DNA of 64,000 nt from Ruminococcus bromii. Lineage in GTDB: Bacteria; Bacillota; Clostridia; Oscillospirales; Acutalibacteraceae. The notes beneath the pieces were generated by a model. The model searched no databases. It saw nothing but the letters and a program-made list of their open reading frames with translations, and had not been told where the DNA came from. A program made the position numbers and the translations under genes. The stretch lies in contig NZ_NNBY01000047.1 of assembly GCF_002834235.1 (NCBI RefSeq), positions 1-64,000 of the forward strand, in the 5' to 3' direction. Below are positions 43,188 to 54,000 of the stretch, in pieces. Position 1 is the stretch's first letter. The number at the start of each line of letters is the position of its first letter.

Positions 43188-44281
43188 TACTTTATCCTTC
43201 GTAATTCTGCACGCAGTTCTGTTGCTCTTATACTGCGTTTTATTCCGTCTTTAAGCGTGGTTTTCGGACTAAAGCCGAGTGATTTTATTTTATCATTGCA
43301 CAAAACATACGGTGTGGGGGATGACGGAGAAAATTCAGGTTCTTCTTCGTCTTTTCTGTGAACGAACACTACGGAGAGATTCTTTTCGGGATTTGCCGAT
43401 TTTACAAGCTGTGCAAATTCCCGCATTGTCACATTTGCGTTATCGTTTGAAATGTTGTATGCCTCACCGCTTTTTCCGTTAAGCAAAATATCAATCAATG
43501 CAGAAACCGTGTCCGTCACATAGCAAAAGCTGAACTTTTCGCCACCGTTATCTGTAAGCATAATGCTCTGATTTTTTGCCGCACTGACAATCAGCTTTGC
43601 CCATTTTCTTTCATCGCTCATTCCGACACCTCCGAGTGTGGGGCAGGGACGGGCGATTTTTACATTCATACCGAACTTTTCAGCATAGCAAACAGCAAGT
43701 GTTTCGGATGAACGCATACTTTGTGCGTATGCACTGTCGGCATCGGTCGGATCAAGATAGCCGAGGTTGTTTTCGCAAATGTTATTTTTACCGCTGAAAA
43801 CCTCCCCGTAAACCATATATGAAGATACGAGCAGAACCGATTCGGCATTTGACTCTTTTGCATATTCAAGCACATTTGCAAAGCCCGAAGTGATTGTATC
43901 CGCAATTTCGGGATTACTGCAATCTTCCTCTGCAACCTCACACGGGCAGTTGCAGTATATTACAAAGTCGGATCTTTCAGTTACGGAAAATGCTCTTGAC
44001 TCTCCGATTTCAACAACAAAATCTTTGCGGAGAGTAAGGTTGCCGAACTGCTTTTCGGCATCTTCACGGCTTTTTGCAAGGGTGATTACCCTTGTGTTGT
44101 TTTCAAAAGAATCATTGCCCTCAAGCAATGTGCATATAACGTAATATTCAATAAGTCCGTGACAGTCCGACACGAAAACAGTCTTGTTTTTTAACTGTTG
44201 AAAATTTATCCTGTTGTCTGCAATTTTTTTAATGTCCTCAAAAATTTCGGAGGGCAGATTGCCTTTTACGGTACAGTCCAT
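43187..44281 (-). CDS. NAD-dependent epimerase/dehydratase-like protein
   Basis: 364 residues with an extended-SDR plan (VIYCNCPCEV, SSYMVYGEVFSG, IARPCPTLGGVG, EAYNISNDN). The catalytic motif reads YAQSM where YxxxK is expected, so the Lys is lost, and the N-terminal glycine motif is weak. It may bind a nucleotide sugar without ordinary epimerase chemistry. It resembles the N-terminal half of the following LicD fusion; the two may have arisen by duplication. Confidence 0.8.
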   Translation of the reverse strand: MDCTVKGNLPSEIFEDIKKIADNRINFQQLKNKTVFVSDCHGLIEYYVICTLLEGNDSFENNTRVITLAKSREDAEKQFGNLTLRKDFVVEIGESRAFSVTERSDFVIYCNCPCEVAEEDCSNPEIADTITSGFANVLEYAKESNAESVLLVSSYMVYGEVFSGKNNICENNLGYLDPTDADSAYAQSMRSSETLAVCYAEKFGMNVKIARPCPTLGGVGMSDERKWAKLIVSAAKNQSIMLTDNGGEKFSFCYVTDTVSALIDILLNGKSGEAYNISNDNANVTMREFAQLVKSANPEKNLSVVFVHRKDEEEPEFSPSSPTPYVLCNDKIKSLGFSPKTTLKDGIKRSIRATELRAELRRIK

Positions 44282-44307
44282 ATGGGTTTACCTCTCAGAT
44301 AAATCAG

Positions 44308-44336
44308 AAAAGCTCCGCAATTGTGGAGCTTTTGCT
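44308..44336 (-). terminator. Hairpin between ABC genes and SDR genes
   Basis: AAAAGCTCC (44308-44316) pairs with GGAGCTTTT (44325-44333). On the minus strand it may cause partial termination within the surface-polymer operon. Confidence 0.6.
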
Positions 44337-44352
44337 TTATTCCGAAACGGAA

Positions 44353-45099
44353 TTATTTTTTCTTTTTTGATTCCTCATACACTCTGAGGGTTTCATCTGT
44401 CGGTCCGTCAAACATAACAGTTCCTTTTTTCAGGAAGATTGAACGCGCGCAGATCTCTTTAACCGAAGCGGCATTGTGACTTACATAAAGTACGGTTACA
44501 CCGCTTTCGATAATCTCTTTAATTTTATTTTTACACTTCTTTTTGAAGGTTGCGTCACCGACCGAGAGCGCCTCATCAACAACAAGAACATCGGGTTCAA
44601 TGTTGACATTGATAGCAAAACCAAGACGCATTTTCATACCGCTTGAGTATGTTCTTACAGGCTGGTCAATGTAATCTCCAAGCTCTGCAAAGTCGATGAT
44701 TTTCTCCTCGATCTGCTTAATGTAGCTGTCCTCAAGACCGAGAACATAACCCTTCAGATAAATGTTTTCCCTGCCTGTCATTTCCATGGAAAAGCCTGCA
44801 GTGAGCTCAAGCAATGCGGCAACCTTGCCGTCAACGGTGATTTCGCCTTCATCGGGAAATGCAACGCCCGTAATCATCTTGAGCAGAGTTGACTTGCCTG
44901 CACCGTTGTCACCGACAATACCAACCGATTCGCCACGATTGATTACCATTGAAACATTGTTAAGTGCCTTGTTCGTTTTTGCATTTCTCGGCTTAAAGAA
45001 AAGAGCCTTGAATCTTGCCTTGTCATCTTTGTAGAGTGTGTAGGTTTTGCTGACATTTTTAAAGGTAATAATCGGATCGGATACTTTTGTTTCAGCCAT
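44353..45099 (-). CDS. ABC exporter ATP-binding protein (TagH/RfbB-type)
   Basis: 248 residues. Walker A GDNGAGKSTLLK, signature YSSGMKMRLGFA, Walker B VLVVDEALSVGD and switch His in LYVSHN. The signature and the DEALSVGD sequence are those of polysaccharide or teichoic-acid exporters. It lacks the C-terminal carbohydrate-recognition domain of some homologues. It pairs with the permease 12 bases upstream. Confidence 0.93.
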   Translation of the reverse strand: MAETKVSDPIITFKNVSKTYTLYKDDKARFKALFFKPRNAKTNKALNNVSMVINRGESVGIVGDNGAGKSTLLKMITGVAFPDEGEITVDGKVAALLELTAGFSMEMTGRENIYLKGYVLGLEDSYIKQIEEKIIDFAELGDYIDQPVRTYSSGMKMRLGFAINVNIEPDVLVVDEALSVGDATFKKKCKNKIKEIIESGVTVLYVSHNAASVKEICARSIFLKKGTVMFDGPTDETLRVYEESKKKK

Positions 45100-45111
45100 A
45101 ATATTACCTCC

Positions 45112-45933
45112 TTAAAGTACATCAGGAAGTTTTTTCCTGAGTCTGTTGTAGTTGAAAATACCAAGGGCGAAAATTACAACAAATTCAATTGCAAACACAA
45201 GACATTCCGTTTTGTTTGCATAGAACGGTCTGTTGTAGAGGAAACAGTTGCGGTAGCCGTTTACGAAAAAGTTAATCGGATTGATAAGCATAAGCTTGTT
45301 GAGAAACGGCGAATCAAAGCCGTAGGAGTTGTACATAATACCCGATAACCAGAAAATACCTGACATAACGGAAACAATCAGGCTTTCAAAGTCCTTACTG
45401 AACGCAGACATCGGGGCTGTTGACCATGTGAGTGCAAGGAAGAAGATAAACATCAACGGACAGTACAGGAAAAATTGCAGATTGTACCAGCTCGGTCCGA
45501 TTGTGAAAAGTACATATGCGTACATAAATGCCATAAGAATCAGGTGAACAAAAAGCCTTGAAACCTCTGTATAAGTAAGGATTGTTGAAACGGGGAACTT
45601 AACCTTTGTAATAAATTGACGGTTGATTCTCAGTTCCTTTGCACCCTGCGTTATGCTGTCCTGAATAAAGAACCACGGAATGATACCGATGAACATAAAA
45701 GTAAAGAAGTCAATGGAAAAAGGCTGTGCTCCGCCGATGTCAAGGTGAAGTGTTTTAAGCTGTTTGATACCGCAGGAAAAAGCGAACCAGTAAACAAAAA
45801 TTGTAAAGGCAGGCTTAACAACAGCCCAAAGAGGACCGATTACGGCGCCTTTGTAAGTTTTAATAAGTTCGTTTTTGGCAAGGAGCAAAATCTGCTTTCC
45901 GAAGCCGCGATGTTCTTTTAAAATTGTAAACAA
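45112..45933 (-). CDS. ABC-2 type polysaccharide export permease (TagG/RfbA-type)
   Basis: 273 residues with six hydrophobic helices and the family's N-terminal RxxIKxxYKGAVIGPLWAVVKP-like segment (LIKTYKGAVIGPLWAVVKPA). It forms the channel for export of lipid-linked surface polymer, powered by the following ATPase. First gene of the minus-strand operon that continues to the LicD fusion. Confidence 0.93.
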   Translation of the reverse strand: MFTILKEHRGFGKQILLLAKNELIKTYKGAVIGPLWAVVKPAFTIFVYWFAFSCGIKQLKTLHLDIGGAQPFSIDFFTFMFIGIIPWFFIQDSITQGAKELRINRQFITKVKFPVSTILTYTEVSRLFVHLILMAFMYAYVLFTIGPSWYNLQFFLYCPLMFIFFLALTWSTAPMSAFSKDFESLIVSVMSGIFWLSGIMYNSYGFDSPFLNKLMLINPINFFVNGYRNCFLYNRPFYANKTECLVFAIEFVVIFALGIFNYNRLRKKLPDVL

Positions 45934-46027
45934 TTATTATACCATCCTATCTCTTTTGTGATGCACAGGCGCCCGCCTGCAAGTGAATAAAATCGAAAAA
46001 TGTATTATGCACTCTTTAACAGTATAT

Positions 46028-46055
46028 ATTATATTACTTTTTCCTAATTTGTCAA
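46028..46055 (-). promoter_or_regulatory. Promoter of the surface-polymer operon
   Basis: On the minus strand TTGACA, 16-base spacer, TATAAT, about 95 bases before the permease start. The rest of 45934-46254 holds nothing else I can support. Confidence 0.75.
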
Positions 46056-46254
46056 TCAAAACAAGGCAATTGAAATCTATTTGTAAGATTGAGCGAATCC
46101 CCGTTAATTCTGCGTATTTTGAGTGTTCACAGAGCGAATATGACAACCTGTCACGGAAACCTTTAAAAATAAGGAATAATACTTTTCAGATAACATAAAA
46201 TTTAAAGGCTGTATAAATGGGGGATGATTAATTTTAAAAATTTACCAAAATTAA

Positions 46255-46296
46255 AATCCCGAACAGAGCCTTTAAAAGCTTTGCTCGGGATTAATT
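46255..46296. terminator. Terminator of potABCD
   Basis: AATCCCGA (46255-46262) pairs with TCGGGATT (46285-46292), with an inner AGAGC/GCTTT stem and T-rich flanks on both sides. Confidence 0.8.
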
Positions 46297-46306
46297 TTAT
46301 TACTTA

Positions 46307-47395
46307 TCAGTCTGCCTGGATTTTTACAAACTGTTCTTGCATATAGGAATAAACCTCATCGGAAACATTTGAAAATACATAGCATTTGTCAAGATACTCG
46401 TCACTCGGGAAGATGAATTCGTTTTTCTTTGCGTCTTCATCAATGTAATCGTCATATGCAACCTGATTGGGTGTTGCATAGTTGAGATATTCAAAGTTTG
46501 CGGCGGCAATTTCAGGGTCCTGCATAAAGTTGATGAACTTCTCCGCATTTTCCTTGTTTTTACTGCATTTCGGAATACACATTGCGTCATAGAAAAGGTT
46601 TGAGCCGTCCTTTGGCATTGCGTAGTCAAGATCCTCGTTGTTATCAATCATTGTCATAATGTCGCCTGCGTAGTACGGAGCAATTGCCGACTGGCTGTTT
46701 TCCATTTCAGTAAATACCTGATCCATTACATATTTTTTAAGGAGAGGCTTCTGCTCTTTAAGCTTAGCGGCGGCTTTGTCAACATCTGCCTTGGTGCAGT
46801 TAGCAGGATTAATGCCCTCAAGCTGCATTGCAATTGCCATTGCGTCACGGCTGTTGTTAAACATAAGAATCTGACCGGAAAGGTCTTTGTTCCAAAGTGC
46901 GTCCCATGAATCGGGCTTTGTTTTAACCTTTGTTTTGTCATAAACCATACCTGTTACGCCCCAGCTGTAGCATACGGTATATTTACCTTCGGGATCGCAG
47001 GCAAGCTTTTTGAAACGATCCATAAGATTGTCGTAGTTAGGAATATTGTCAAAGTTAAGCTCCAACAGCATATCCTCATTAATCAATCTGCTGATCATAT
47101 ATTCGGACGGAATGACAACATCATAGCTTACATTACTGTTTTTCAGCATATTGTAAAGCTCTTCGTTGGTTTCATAGGTTGTGTAGTTTACCTTGATGTT
47201 GGTGCGTTTTTCAAACTCCTCGATAATGTCGAGTGAGTCATCTTCGCCGTTTGAAATGTACTCGCCCCAGTTGTAAACATTAACTTCTCCTGCGTCAGCT
47301 GAGTCAGCCGAAGCACCTCCGCCGCAGCCTGAAAGGCAAGCCGCACATGTTGCCGTCATTGCAGATGCAAGGACAATGCTGATGATTCTTTTCAT
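46307..47395 (-). CDS. potD: Spermidine/putrescine-binding lipoprotein PotD
   Basis: 362 residues. Signal with lipobox LSGC; the mature part shows VNVYNWGEYI, NYTTYETNEELY, VVIPSEYMISRL and, near the C-terminus, KFINFMQDPEIAA, all typical of PotD-type polyamine receptors. It delivers polyamine to the PotBC channel. Last gene of the operon. Confidence 0.93.
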   Translation of the reverse strand: MKRIISIVLASAMTATCAACLSGCGGGASADSADAGEVNVYNWGEYISNGEDDSLDIIEEFEKRTNIKVNYTTYETNEELYNMLKNSNVSYDVVIPSEYMISRLINEDMLLELNFDNIPNYDNLMDRFKKLACDPEGKYTVCYSWGVTGMVYDKTKVKTKPDSWDALWNKDLSGQILMFNNSRDAMAIAMQLEGINPANCTKADVDKAAAKLKEQKPLLKKYVMDQVFTEMENSQSAIAPYYAGDIMTMIDNNEDLDYAMPKDGSNLFYDAMCIPKCSKNKENAEKFINFMQDPEIAAANFEYLNYATPNQVAYDDYIDEDAKKNEFIFPSDEYLDKCYVFSNVSDEVYSYMQEQFVKIQAD

Positions 47396-47427
47396 TTCTC
47401 AATCTCCCTTTAATAAAATTTTTAAAA

Positions 47428-48234
47428 TCAAGTTCTCTTTTTCTGCACCTTTTCTTCGTGTCTGTCACGCAGATTAATAATAACCATAACAATGAGTACA
47501 GCAAGGAAAAGCAGTGCGGAAAGAGCGTTGATTTTCGGTGAAATTCTCCTGTGAGTCATCGAGTAAATTTCAATAGAGAGGTTCTGGAATTTTGCACCTC
47601 TTGTGAAATATGTTATGATGAAATCGTCAAGAGAATATGTAAAACTCATGAGCAGACCCGAGAAAATACCCGGCATAAGCTCGTGAATAATTACCTTGTA
47701 AAATGCCTGCCATTGGTTACAGCCAAGGTCAAGGGCGGCATCGTAAATGCTCTGATCCATTCGTTTGATTCTCGGCATAACATTAAGCACAACAAACGGA
47801 ACACAAAAGCATATGTGCGAAATTAAAACCGTGAAAAATCCCATTTCAAAGTTAAAGATAACTCCGAGAGTCGTAAACAAAAGCATGAGAGAAACACCCA
47901 TTACTATGTCAGGGCTGATGATCGGAATGTTTGACGCATTCTGAATAAGCATTCTTTTTTTGCCCTTGAAATTGCTGATGCCGATTGCGGCGGCAGTTCC
48001 GAGGATTGTTGCAAAAACAGATGCAAGAACGGCAATAATAACAGTGTTCCACAATGCGTTCATAATATTGTCGTCACGAAAAAGCTGTACATACCATTTG
48101 AATGTAAATCCTTTCCAGACGGTAGTTTTGCCGTTGTTGAAGGAATAGAAGATAAGTACGGCAATGGGCGAATAAAGGAAAATAAGCAGGATTGCAATGT
48201 AAATTTTTGAAAGAATACCTGTTTTCTTTTTCAT
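47428..48234 (-). CDS. potC: Spermidine/putrescine ABC permease PotC
   Basis: 268 residues, six hydrophobic helices, and the ABC permease loop AALDLGCNQWQAFYKVIIHELMP (EAA motif) near residue 165. Overlaps potB by one base. Confidence 0.93.
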   Translation of the reverse strand: MKKKTGILSKIYIAILLIFLYSPIAVLIFYSFNNGKTTVWKGFTFKWYVQLFRDDNIMNALWNTVIIAVLASVFATILGTAAAIGISNFKGKKRMLIQNASNIPIISPDIVMGVSLMLLFTTLGVIFNFEMGFFTVLISHICFCVPFVVLNVMPRIKRMDQSIYDAALDLGCNQWQAFYKVIIHELMPGIFSGLLMSFTYSLDDFIITYFTRGAKFQNLSIEIYSMTHRRISPKINALSALLFLAVLIVMVIINLRDRHEEKVQKKRT

Positions 48235-49025
48235 TATGCAATCGCCTCCTCATCACCGAACAAGTTCATGATTATCAGGAACACGAAAATAAAAATCATT
48301 AATATCAATGAAATTGCCGAACCCGTGTTTTGGTCTGTCCAGAATATTTTTTCAATGACATCACCAATCATAATGTCGTCCGGACCGCCGAGATACTGTG
48401 CAACCAGGAATGTGCTTGCACTCGGAACAAATACCATTGTCACACCCGAAATAATTCCGGGAACGCTGAGCGGTGCGACAACCTTTCTGAATACGGTAAA
48501 GTTGTTTGAACCGAGATCCTGCGCCGCCTCAATAAGACCGTTGTCGATTTTGCTCATAACGGTGTAAATCGGCAGAACCATAAACGGAAGATATTCATAC
48601 ACCATTCCGAGAATTACCGCACCCGTGTTGCCGATGTAGGTTGAATGAATACCCAAAAGCGAGAGCATCATATCAATCGGACCGTTGTCCTGCAAAAGCG
48701 TTACCCATGCGTAGATTCTTAGCAGAAAGTTCATCCACATAGGAATCATAAGCAACATAATGAGCGTGTTCTGGGTTGATTCTTTCATTCTCGTGAGAAG
48801 GTATGCTAGCGGATATGCAAGTACAAGACAGATTGCCGTTGAAATAAGCGCAATCCAAAGTGATTTTACAAAAATATTTGTGTAGTAAAACGCATTTGTA
48901 AATGCCTGAAGCGAAAAATTACCGTTCTTGTCGGTAAAGGCGGTAAAGCCGATCATAATAATCGGAATCATTGTGAAAACAACCATCCAGATTATGTAGG
49001 GAATAGAGGGCTTGCGTGATTTCAT
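48234..49025 (-). CDS. potB: Spermidine/putrescine ABC permease PotB
   Basis: 263 residues, six hydrophobic helices, with the EAA loop EAAQDLGSNNFTVFRKVVAP near residue 170. Starts three bases after the end of potA. Forms the channel with PotC. Confidence 0.93.
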   Translation of the reverse strand: MKSRKPSIPYIIWMVVFTMIPIIMIGFTAFTDKNGNFSLQAFTNAFYYTNIFVKSLWIALISTAICLVLAYPLAYLLTRMKESTQNTLIMLLMIPMWMNFLLRIYAWVTLLQDNGPIDMMLSLLGIHSTYIGNTGAVILGMVYEYLPFMVLPIYTVMSKIDNGLIEAAQDLGSNNFTVFRKVVAPLSVPGIISGVTMVFVPSASTFLVAQYLGGPDDIMIGDVIEKIFWTDQNTGSAISLILMIFIFVFLIIMNLFGDEEAIA

Positions 49026-49028
49026 TTA

Positions 49029-50453
49029 TCAGCCCTCCTTTTCCGAAAACTCTGAAATTACCTCAAACCGAGCCTTTGAAAAGTTGAATGAAAGCGGAAC
49101 ATAGGTTGCGACCTGCTCGTCCGTATCGCTGAGCATAAGCCACTTTCTTTCGTCCGATTCAAGAATGATTTCGTTGTGTTCACCCTTGTAAACTACGGAT
49201 TCAATGTACAAATCCTTTAAATCGCCCACGCCGTCGCCTGCAAGCGAAAGAGCGTCGGGCGGCAGAGTGATTTTTAGCTTTGTACCTTCTTCATAGTATT
49301 TATCGGGAACGGTAACGGTTTCGCCCTCAAGCTCAAATTCAAATGAATTGTCGTTCTGATTTGCGTATGTAACGGTTGTCTCAATAACATTATCGTAAAA
49401 CGGAAGAAGCTTGTTCATAATCTGAATGTTGAACGGGATAACCCTCATACCGATTTTGCTTCCGATTTCAGCCGATTCGGTGGAGTGGATAAGAATTTCA
49501 CACTTTCCGCATCTTACGCTCATCTCATAGTGAACACCCTTGAAGGTTGTGTTCTCAACAGTTCCGACAAGCTGACCATCCTCGGGAGAGGTAACTTCAA
49601 TATCCTCGGGACGGATGACAACATCAACAGGAGTATTCCTGCCGAATCCCTTGTCAACACATTCAAGCTCTTTGCCGAGAATTTGAATTCTGCAGTCATC
49701 AAGCATAATTCCGTTGAGAATATTTGCCTCACCGATAAAGTCTGCAACAAATGCGTTCACAGGCTCGTTGTATATATCCTCGGGAGAACCAATCTGCTCG
49801 ATTACACCGTTGTTCATAACAACAACACGGTCGCTCATGGTCAGAGCCTCTTCCTGATCGTGAGTAACATATATAAATGTTTTCTGAGTTTTCTGCTGGA
49901 TTTCCTTAAGCTCAAGCTGCATACTCTTACGCAGTTTAAGGTCAAGAGCACCGAGAGGCTCGTCAAGCAGAATGATTTCGGGATCGCACACAAGCGCTCT
50001 TGCAATTGCAACACGCTGCTGCTGACCGCCCGAAAGCTTTGCAACGGAACGCTTTTCATAACCCTTGAGGTCAACGGTTGCAAGCATATCGGTTACACGC
50101 TTTTTTATTTCATCTTTCGGCATCTTTTTAAGCTTGAGTCCGAAAGCCACATTATCAAAAACATTGAGGTGGGGAAACAAAGAATATTTCTGGAATACCG
50201 TGTTTACATTTCTTTTATTCGGAGGAGTTCCGTTAATTCTTTTTCCGCCGAAAATGACATCGCCGCTGTCGGGTTCAACAAAACCGCCGATGATGCGCAG
50301 GGTTGTGGTTTTACCGCAGCCTGACGGACCGAGAATAGTTACAAATTCCTTTTCATTTATATCAAGGTTGATGTGGTTAAGAATTACCTCACCGTCAAAT
50401 TTGATAAAAATATCCTTGAGTGAAACTATTGTTTTCTTTGATGTCTGTTCCAT
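49029..50453 (-). CDS. potA: Spermidine/putrescine import ATPase PotA
   Basis: 474 residues. Walker [14 protein letters not shown] loop, signature [15 protein letters not shown], Walker [13 protein letters not shown], switch His VTHDQEEAL. The C-terminal TOBE-type regulatory part is longer than in typical PotA (about 350-380 residues in total), with about 100 extra residues. It energises PotBC. First gene of the operon, behind a long structured leader. Confidence 0.93.
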   Translation of the reverse strand: MEQTSKKTIVSLKDIFIKFDGEVILNHINLDINEKEFVTILGPSGCGKTTTLRIIGGFVEPDSGDVIFGGKRINGTPPNKRNVNTVFQKYSLFPHLNVFDNVAFGLKLKKMPKDEIKKRVTDMLATVDLKGYEKRSVAKLSGGQQQRVAIARALVCDPEIILLDEPLGALDLKLRKSMQLELKEIQQKTQKTFIYVTHDQEEALTMSDRVVVMNNGVIEQIGSPEDIYNEPVNAFVADFIGEANILNGIMLDDCRIQILGKELECVDKGFGRNTPVDVVIRPEDIEVTSPEDGQLVGTVENTTFKGVHYEMSVRCGKCEILIHSTESAEIGSKIGMRVIPFNIQIMNKLLPFYDNVIETTVTYANQNDNSFEFELEGETVTVPDKYYEEGTKLKITLPPDALSLAGDGVGDLKDLYIESVVYKGEHNEIILESDERKWLMLSDTDEQVATYVPLSFNFSKARFEVISEFSEKEG

Positions 50454-50490
50454 TTATGCACCCCTGTTCCGTTGTGATAACAGTAAAATC

Positions 50491-50547
50491 CGTAAAAAAT
50501 AAAGCGGATTGTGTCAGCCTGAAAAATGCAGGCGAACACAGTCCGCT
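50491..50547 (-). terminator. Second leader hairpin (attenuator candidate)
   Basis: On the minus strand AGCGGA-C-TGTGT...ACACA-A-TCCGCT with an inner CCTG/CAGG stem, then TTTATTTTTT, 38 bases before the potA start codon. Confidence 0.7.
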
Positions 50548-50593
50548 CTGCCGTTTCTGCAAAGACATAACCATGATGCTCAGAATTTTTGAA

Positions 50594-50627
50594 CAGAAAA
50601 ATAAGACGGCTGTGTCGCCCCGTCCTT
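50594..50627 (-). terminator. First leader hairpin
   Basis: On the minus strand GACGG-(10)-CCGTC, flanked by AAAAAGG and TTATTTTTCTG. Confidence 0.55.
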
Positions 50628-50738
50628 TTTCTTTACACAAAATCCTTATTAACCGCTTAAAAGCGATTGCACGCAATACAATTTAAATTTTCCGAAATGT
50701 CACCCGTCACATAAGCATCAGGGGACAACTGCTCTTTG

Positions 50739-50767
50739 ATTATATTCTAAATGCACAAAAATGTCAA
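50739..50767 (-). promoter_or_regulatory. Consensus promoter of potABCD
   Basis: On the minus strand TTGACA, 17-base spacer, TATAAT. Confidence 0.85.
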
Positions 50768-50967
50768 TCAATATCGTGTAAAAAGAAAATCAAATTTGCA
50801 TCACTAATATTCTCTTAAAGAAGTAAAGCTCATACAGAGTCAGAAAAGGTTAAATATAATGCTTTTTGGTGCAAAATTATTGTTAAAAAAATTTTACAAC
50901 CGTGTAATCTGCACAAAAAACAGCCCTCGAATTTGTAACATAAAGTATGTACTTTTTTGGTGAAATT

Positions 50968-50976
50968 TGTTATAAT
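50968..50976 (+). promoter_or_regulatory. Extended -10 promoter of the amylase gene
   Basis: TGTTATAAT, a TGn extended -10, 35 bases before the start codon; the -35 region (TGTACT at 50948) is weak. Confidence 0.6.
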
Positions 50977-51010
50977 GAAATCGAAAATTTTATGAAAGGA
51001 TGTTTTCCCT

Positions 51011-54000
51011 ATGAAGAAAGCAAAAAAGATTGCAAGTCTTGTTGTTGCGTCTGCGCTTCTGACATCTTCTTTTGCGGCAATTACCTCCGTAAATGCTGCC
51101 GAGGTTGATTCCGCACAGACTGCATCTGCCGACAGTACCCTTCGTGATAAGGTCGGCGACGGTGTTATGCTCCACGCATTCAACTGGTCTTACAATACAA
51201 TCAAAGAAAACCTTCCCGCAATTGCAGCGGCAGGATACACAACAGTTCAGACTTCTCCCGTTCAGCAGCCAAAGGACTACTCAACCTCAGGCGATGTAAC
51301 AGGTCAGTGGTGGAAGCTTTATCAGCCGATCAGCTTCCATATTGCAGAGAAGTCATGGCTCGGCACAAAGGATGATCTTAAATCACTTTGTGATGAGGCT
51401 GACAAATACGGCATCAAAATCATCTGCGATATCGTTTCAAACCATATTGCAAATGCCGATGAAGATAGGCCGGAGACTGTGAGCAATCAGGTTAAAAAGT
51501 ACGAGCCTGAGTTCTATAAGAAAAGAAGAACCTACACCCGTACATACAAAGGCGATGCAAACGACAGTTCGGTTCAGGCAGTTGTTCAGGGTCATGTTTC
51601 AAAGTGTCCTGACCTTGTAACAAACGATACTGCTGTTCAGGGATACATTATCAACCTCCTCAAGGAATGCATCGACTGTGGTGTTGACGGTTTCCGTTTT
51701 GATGCCGCAAAGCATATTGAAACAGAGGATGACGGCGAGTATGCGTCTGATTACTGGAAAAATATAACAACCTCGGCTTCTTCTTACTACACACAGAAAA
51801 CGGGCAATGACCTCTACATCTACGGTGAAATTCTTAACAACTGCGGTGCAGACAGAAGCTACTCCTCATACACTAAGTATATCAATGTTACTGACAACAG
51901 AACGGGCGACGCAGTGCTTTACAATGTCACAAGGGGTAAGGCAAGCACAGCTACCAATGCGAAATACAAATCAGGTGTTGCAGCGTCAAATGCAGTTCTC
52001 TGGGCAGAAAGCCACGATACATACGAGGGCAGCTCGGGTTCATCGGGATTCTCAAACACTGCCGATGTTTCGGATGAAAATGTTGTAAAGGCATGGGCAA
52101 TCGTTGCGTCAAGAAAAGATTCAACAGCACTTTTCTTTGCCCGTCCTGGAACAGCTCTTATGGGTAACATTTCAACGGATTCAACTTACAAGAGCACAGC
52201 TGTTTCCGAAATTAACAAGTTCCACAACCTTTTTGTAGGTCAGTCTGAAAAGCTCGGTTCTTCAGGCGACATTGCTTATGTTGCAAGAGGCACAAGCGGT
52301 ATCGTTCTTTCAAATTGTAAAGGTACAAACGCAAGCGTAAGTATTTCCGGCACAGGTCTTGCAGACGGCAAATATACGGATACGGTTTCAGGTGCTGAGT
52401 TTACGGTCGCAAACGGCGTTCTCACAGGTTCAATCGGCAACACGGGTGTTGCTGTTGTTTACAACGGTACAACAACCCCGAAGGCAATAAACTCTGTTGA
52501 AAGCGGTTCGTTCAGGGGCGACACAATGACCCTTACACTCAGTCTTGAAAACGCAACATCGGGTACTTACTGTCTTGATGATTCAACTCCTGTTAAGTTT
52601 ACGGGTACAACATCAATCCGCATCGGTTCAGATTATAAGCCGGGTGAAACAATCAATCTCACAGTTACGGCAACCGACGGTGTAAAGACCTCTTCAATGG
52701 TTTATAAGTACGCAAAGAGTACCGCTCAGGAATCGGGAGTGTATGTATTCTTCAACCCTGCTAACAAGAAGGGCTGGTCAGCACCTTACCAGGTTTACAT
52801 CTATGATGAAACCACAAACAAGGGTACTGTTTACAAGAATGCAAACTGGCCGGGCGAAGCAATGACTCTTGATCCTGCAACAGGTTACTATTACTACGAA
52901 GTTCCGAAGTCATCAAGTATTTCAGCTGATGAGGATGATGAAAATCAGGCTGCGTCGGATTTTGACCTTTCAACTTCAGCCAACACAAGAGTAATCATCT
53001 CTGAAAAAGGCGGCGAGCAGTATCCGGGCAGAACAGATACACCTATCAGCCTCAACGGTTCATCAAAGGCATTCTCGCTTACAAAGGCAGGTACATGGGA
53101 GGATACAACTCTTACACCTACAAAGGTTGAGATTGAGGCTACTGATGTTACAAAGGGTTCTGCAGCAGAACCTACAACAAAGCCTGTTCCGTCAACTCAG
53201 CCTACAACCGCACAGCCCGCAACAGAGCCTTCGGGCAATGCTGTTTACGGTGATGTAAACGGTGACGGTGACATTACAGTCGTTGACGCTACACTCGTTC
53301 AGAAACATGTCGTTCAGCTTGAAACACTTTCGGCTGACAAGCAGATTCTTGCTGATGTTAATGGGGATAATACAATCTCTGTTGTTGACGCAACATTGAT
53401 TCAGAAGTACGTTGTTCAGCTCAAAGACTGGGGCCGCACGGGTGATGTTTATCAGGCAGAACAGCCTACAACACCTGAGCCGACTACCGCCGAGCCTACA
53501 ACCGTAAAGCCGACTGCACAGCCTACAACAAAGCCTGCTGACACATACACTCTTTACTTCAAGACTAAGCTTGGCTGGATGACATCTGACGGTGTTTCAC
53601 TCTTTGCTTATGACCTTGACACAGGTGCAAGCTATCAGTTTGAGCAGGATACAGACGCTTACCCGAATGTTTACACAGTTGAAGTTCCTGCAACAGTTTC
53701 AAATGTCAGCGTTTATCGTTCTCTTTCAGAGGTTGACGAAAAGCCTGTAGGCGGTGATGACGGTAATGTTTACAATTGCTGGAATGCAACAGTTTCAAAG
53801 ACAAACAACTGCATCACACTCAGCAATGACGAAGCTGTTTCAACAGCTCCGTATGTTCCGGAGCAGAAGCCTGCATTCACACTTTCAAGAGTTTACTTTG
53901 ATAACTCAAAGGCACACTATACTGATGTTTATATCTACGGTTGGGCAGAGAGCGGACTTGGTAACGCAGCAGCTCACATGAATAAGATTGCAGGTACAGA

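Larger units (their letters stand above)
50454..50738 (-). promoter_or_regulatory. Long structured leader of potABCD, candidate riboswitch or attenuator
   Basis: A transcript from the promoter at 50739 has a leader of about 280 nt before potA. It contains two terminator-like hairpins in series (50594-50627 and 50491-50547), each followed by a T-rich tract. No ORF in it is convincing. I do not recognise a known riboswitch class. Confidence 0.55.

Noticed and set aside
49485..50324. 279-codon plus-strand ORF opposite potA
   Set aside because: Lies entirely antisense to a well-supported potA; no ribosome site and no recognisable protein.
50395..50676. 93-codon minus-strand ORF in the potA leader
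   Set aside because: It overlaps the potA start in another frame, crosses both leader hairpins and has no ribosome site; the RNA structure explains the region better.
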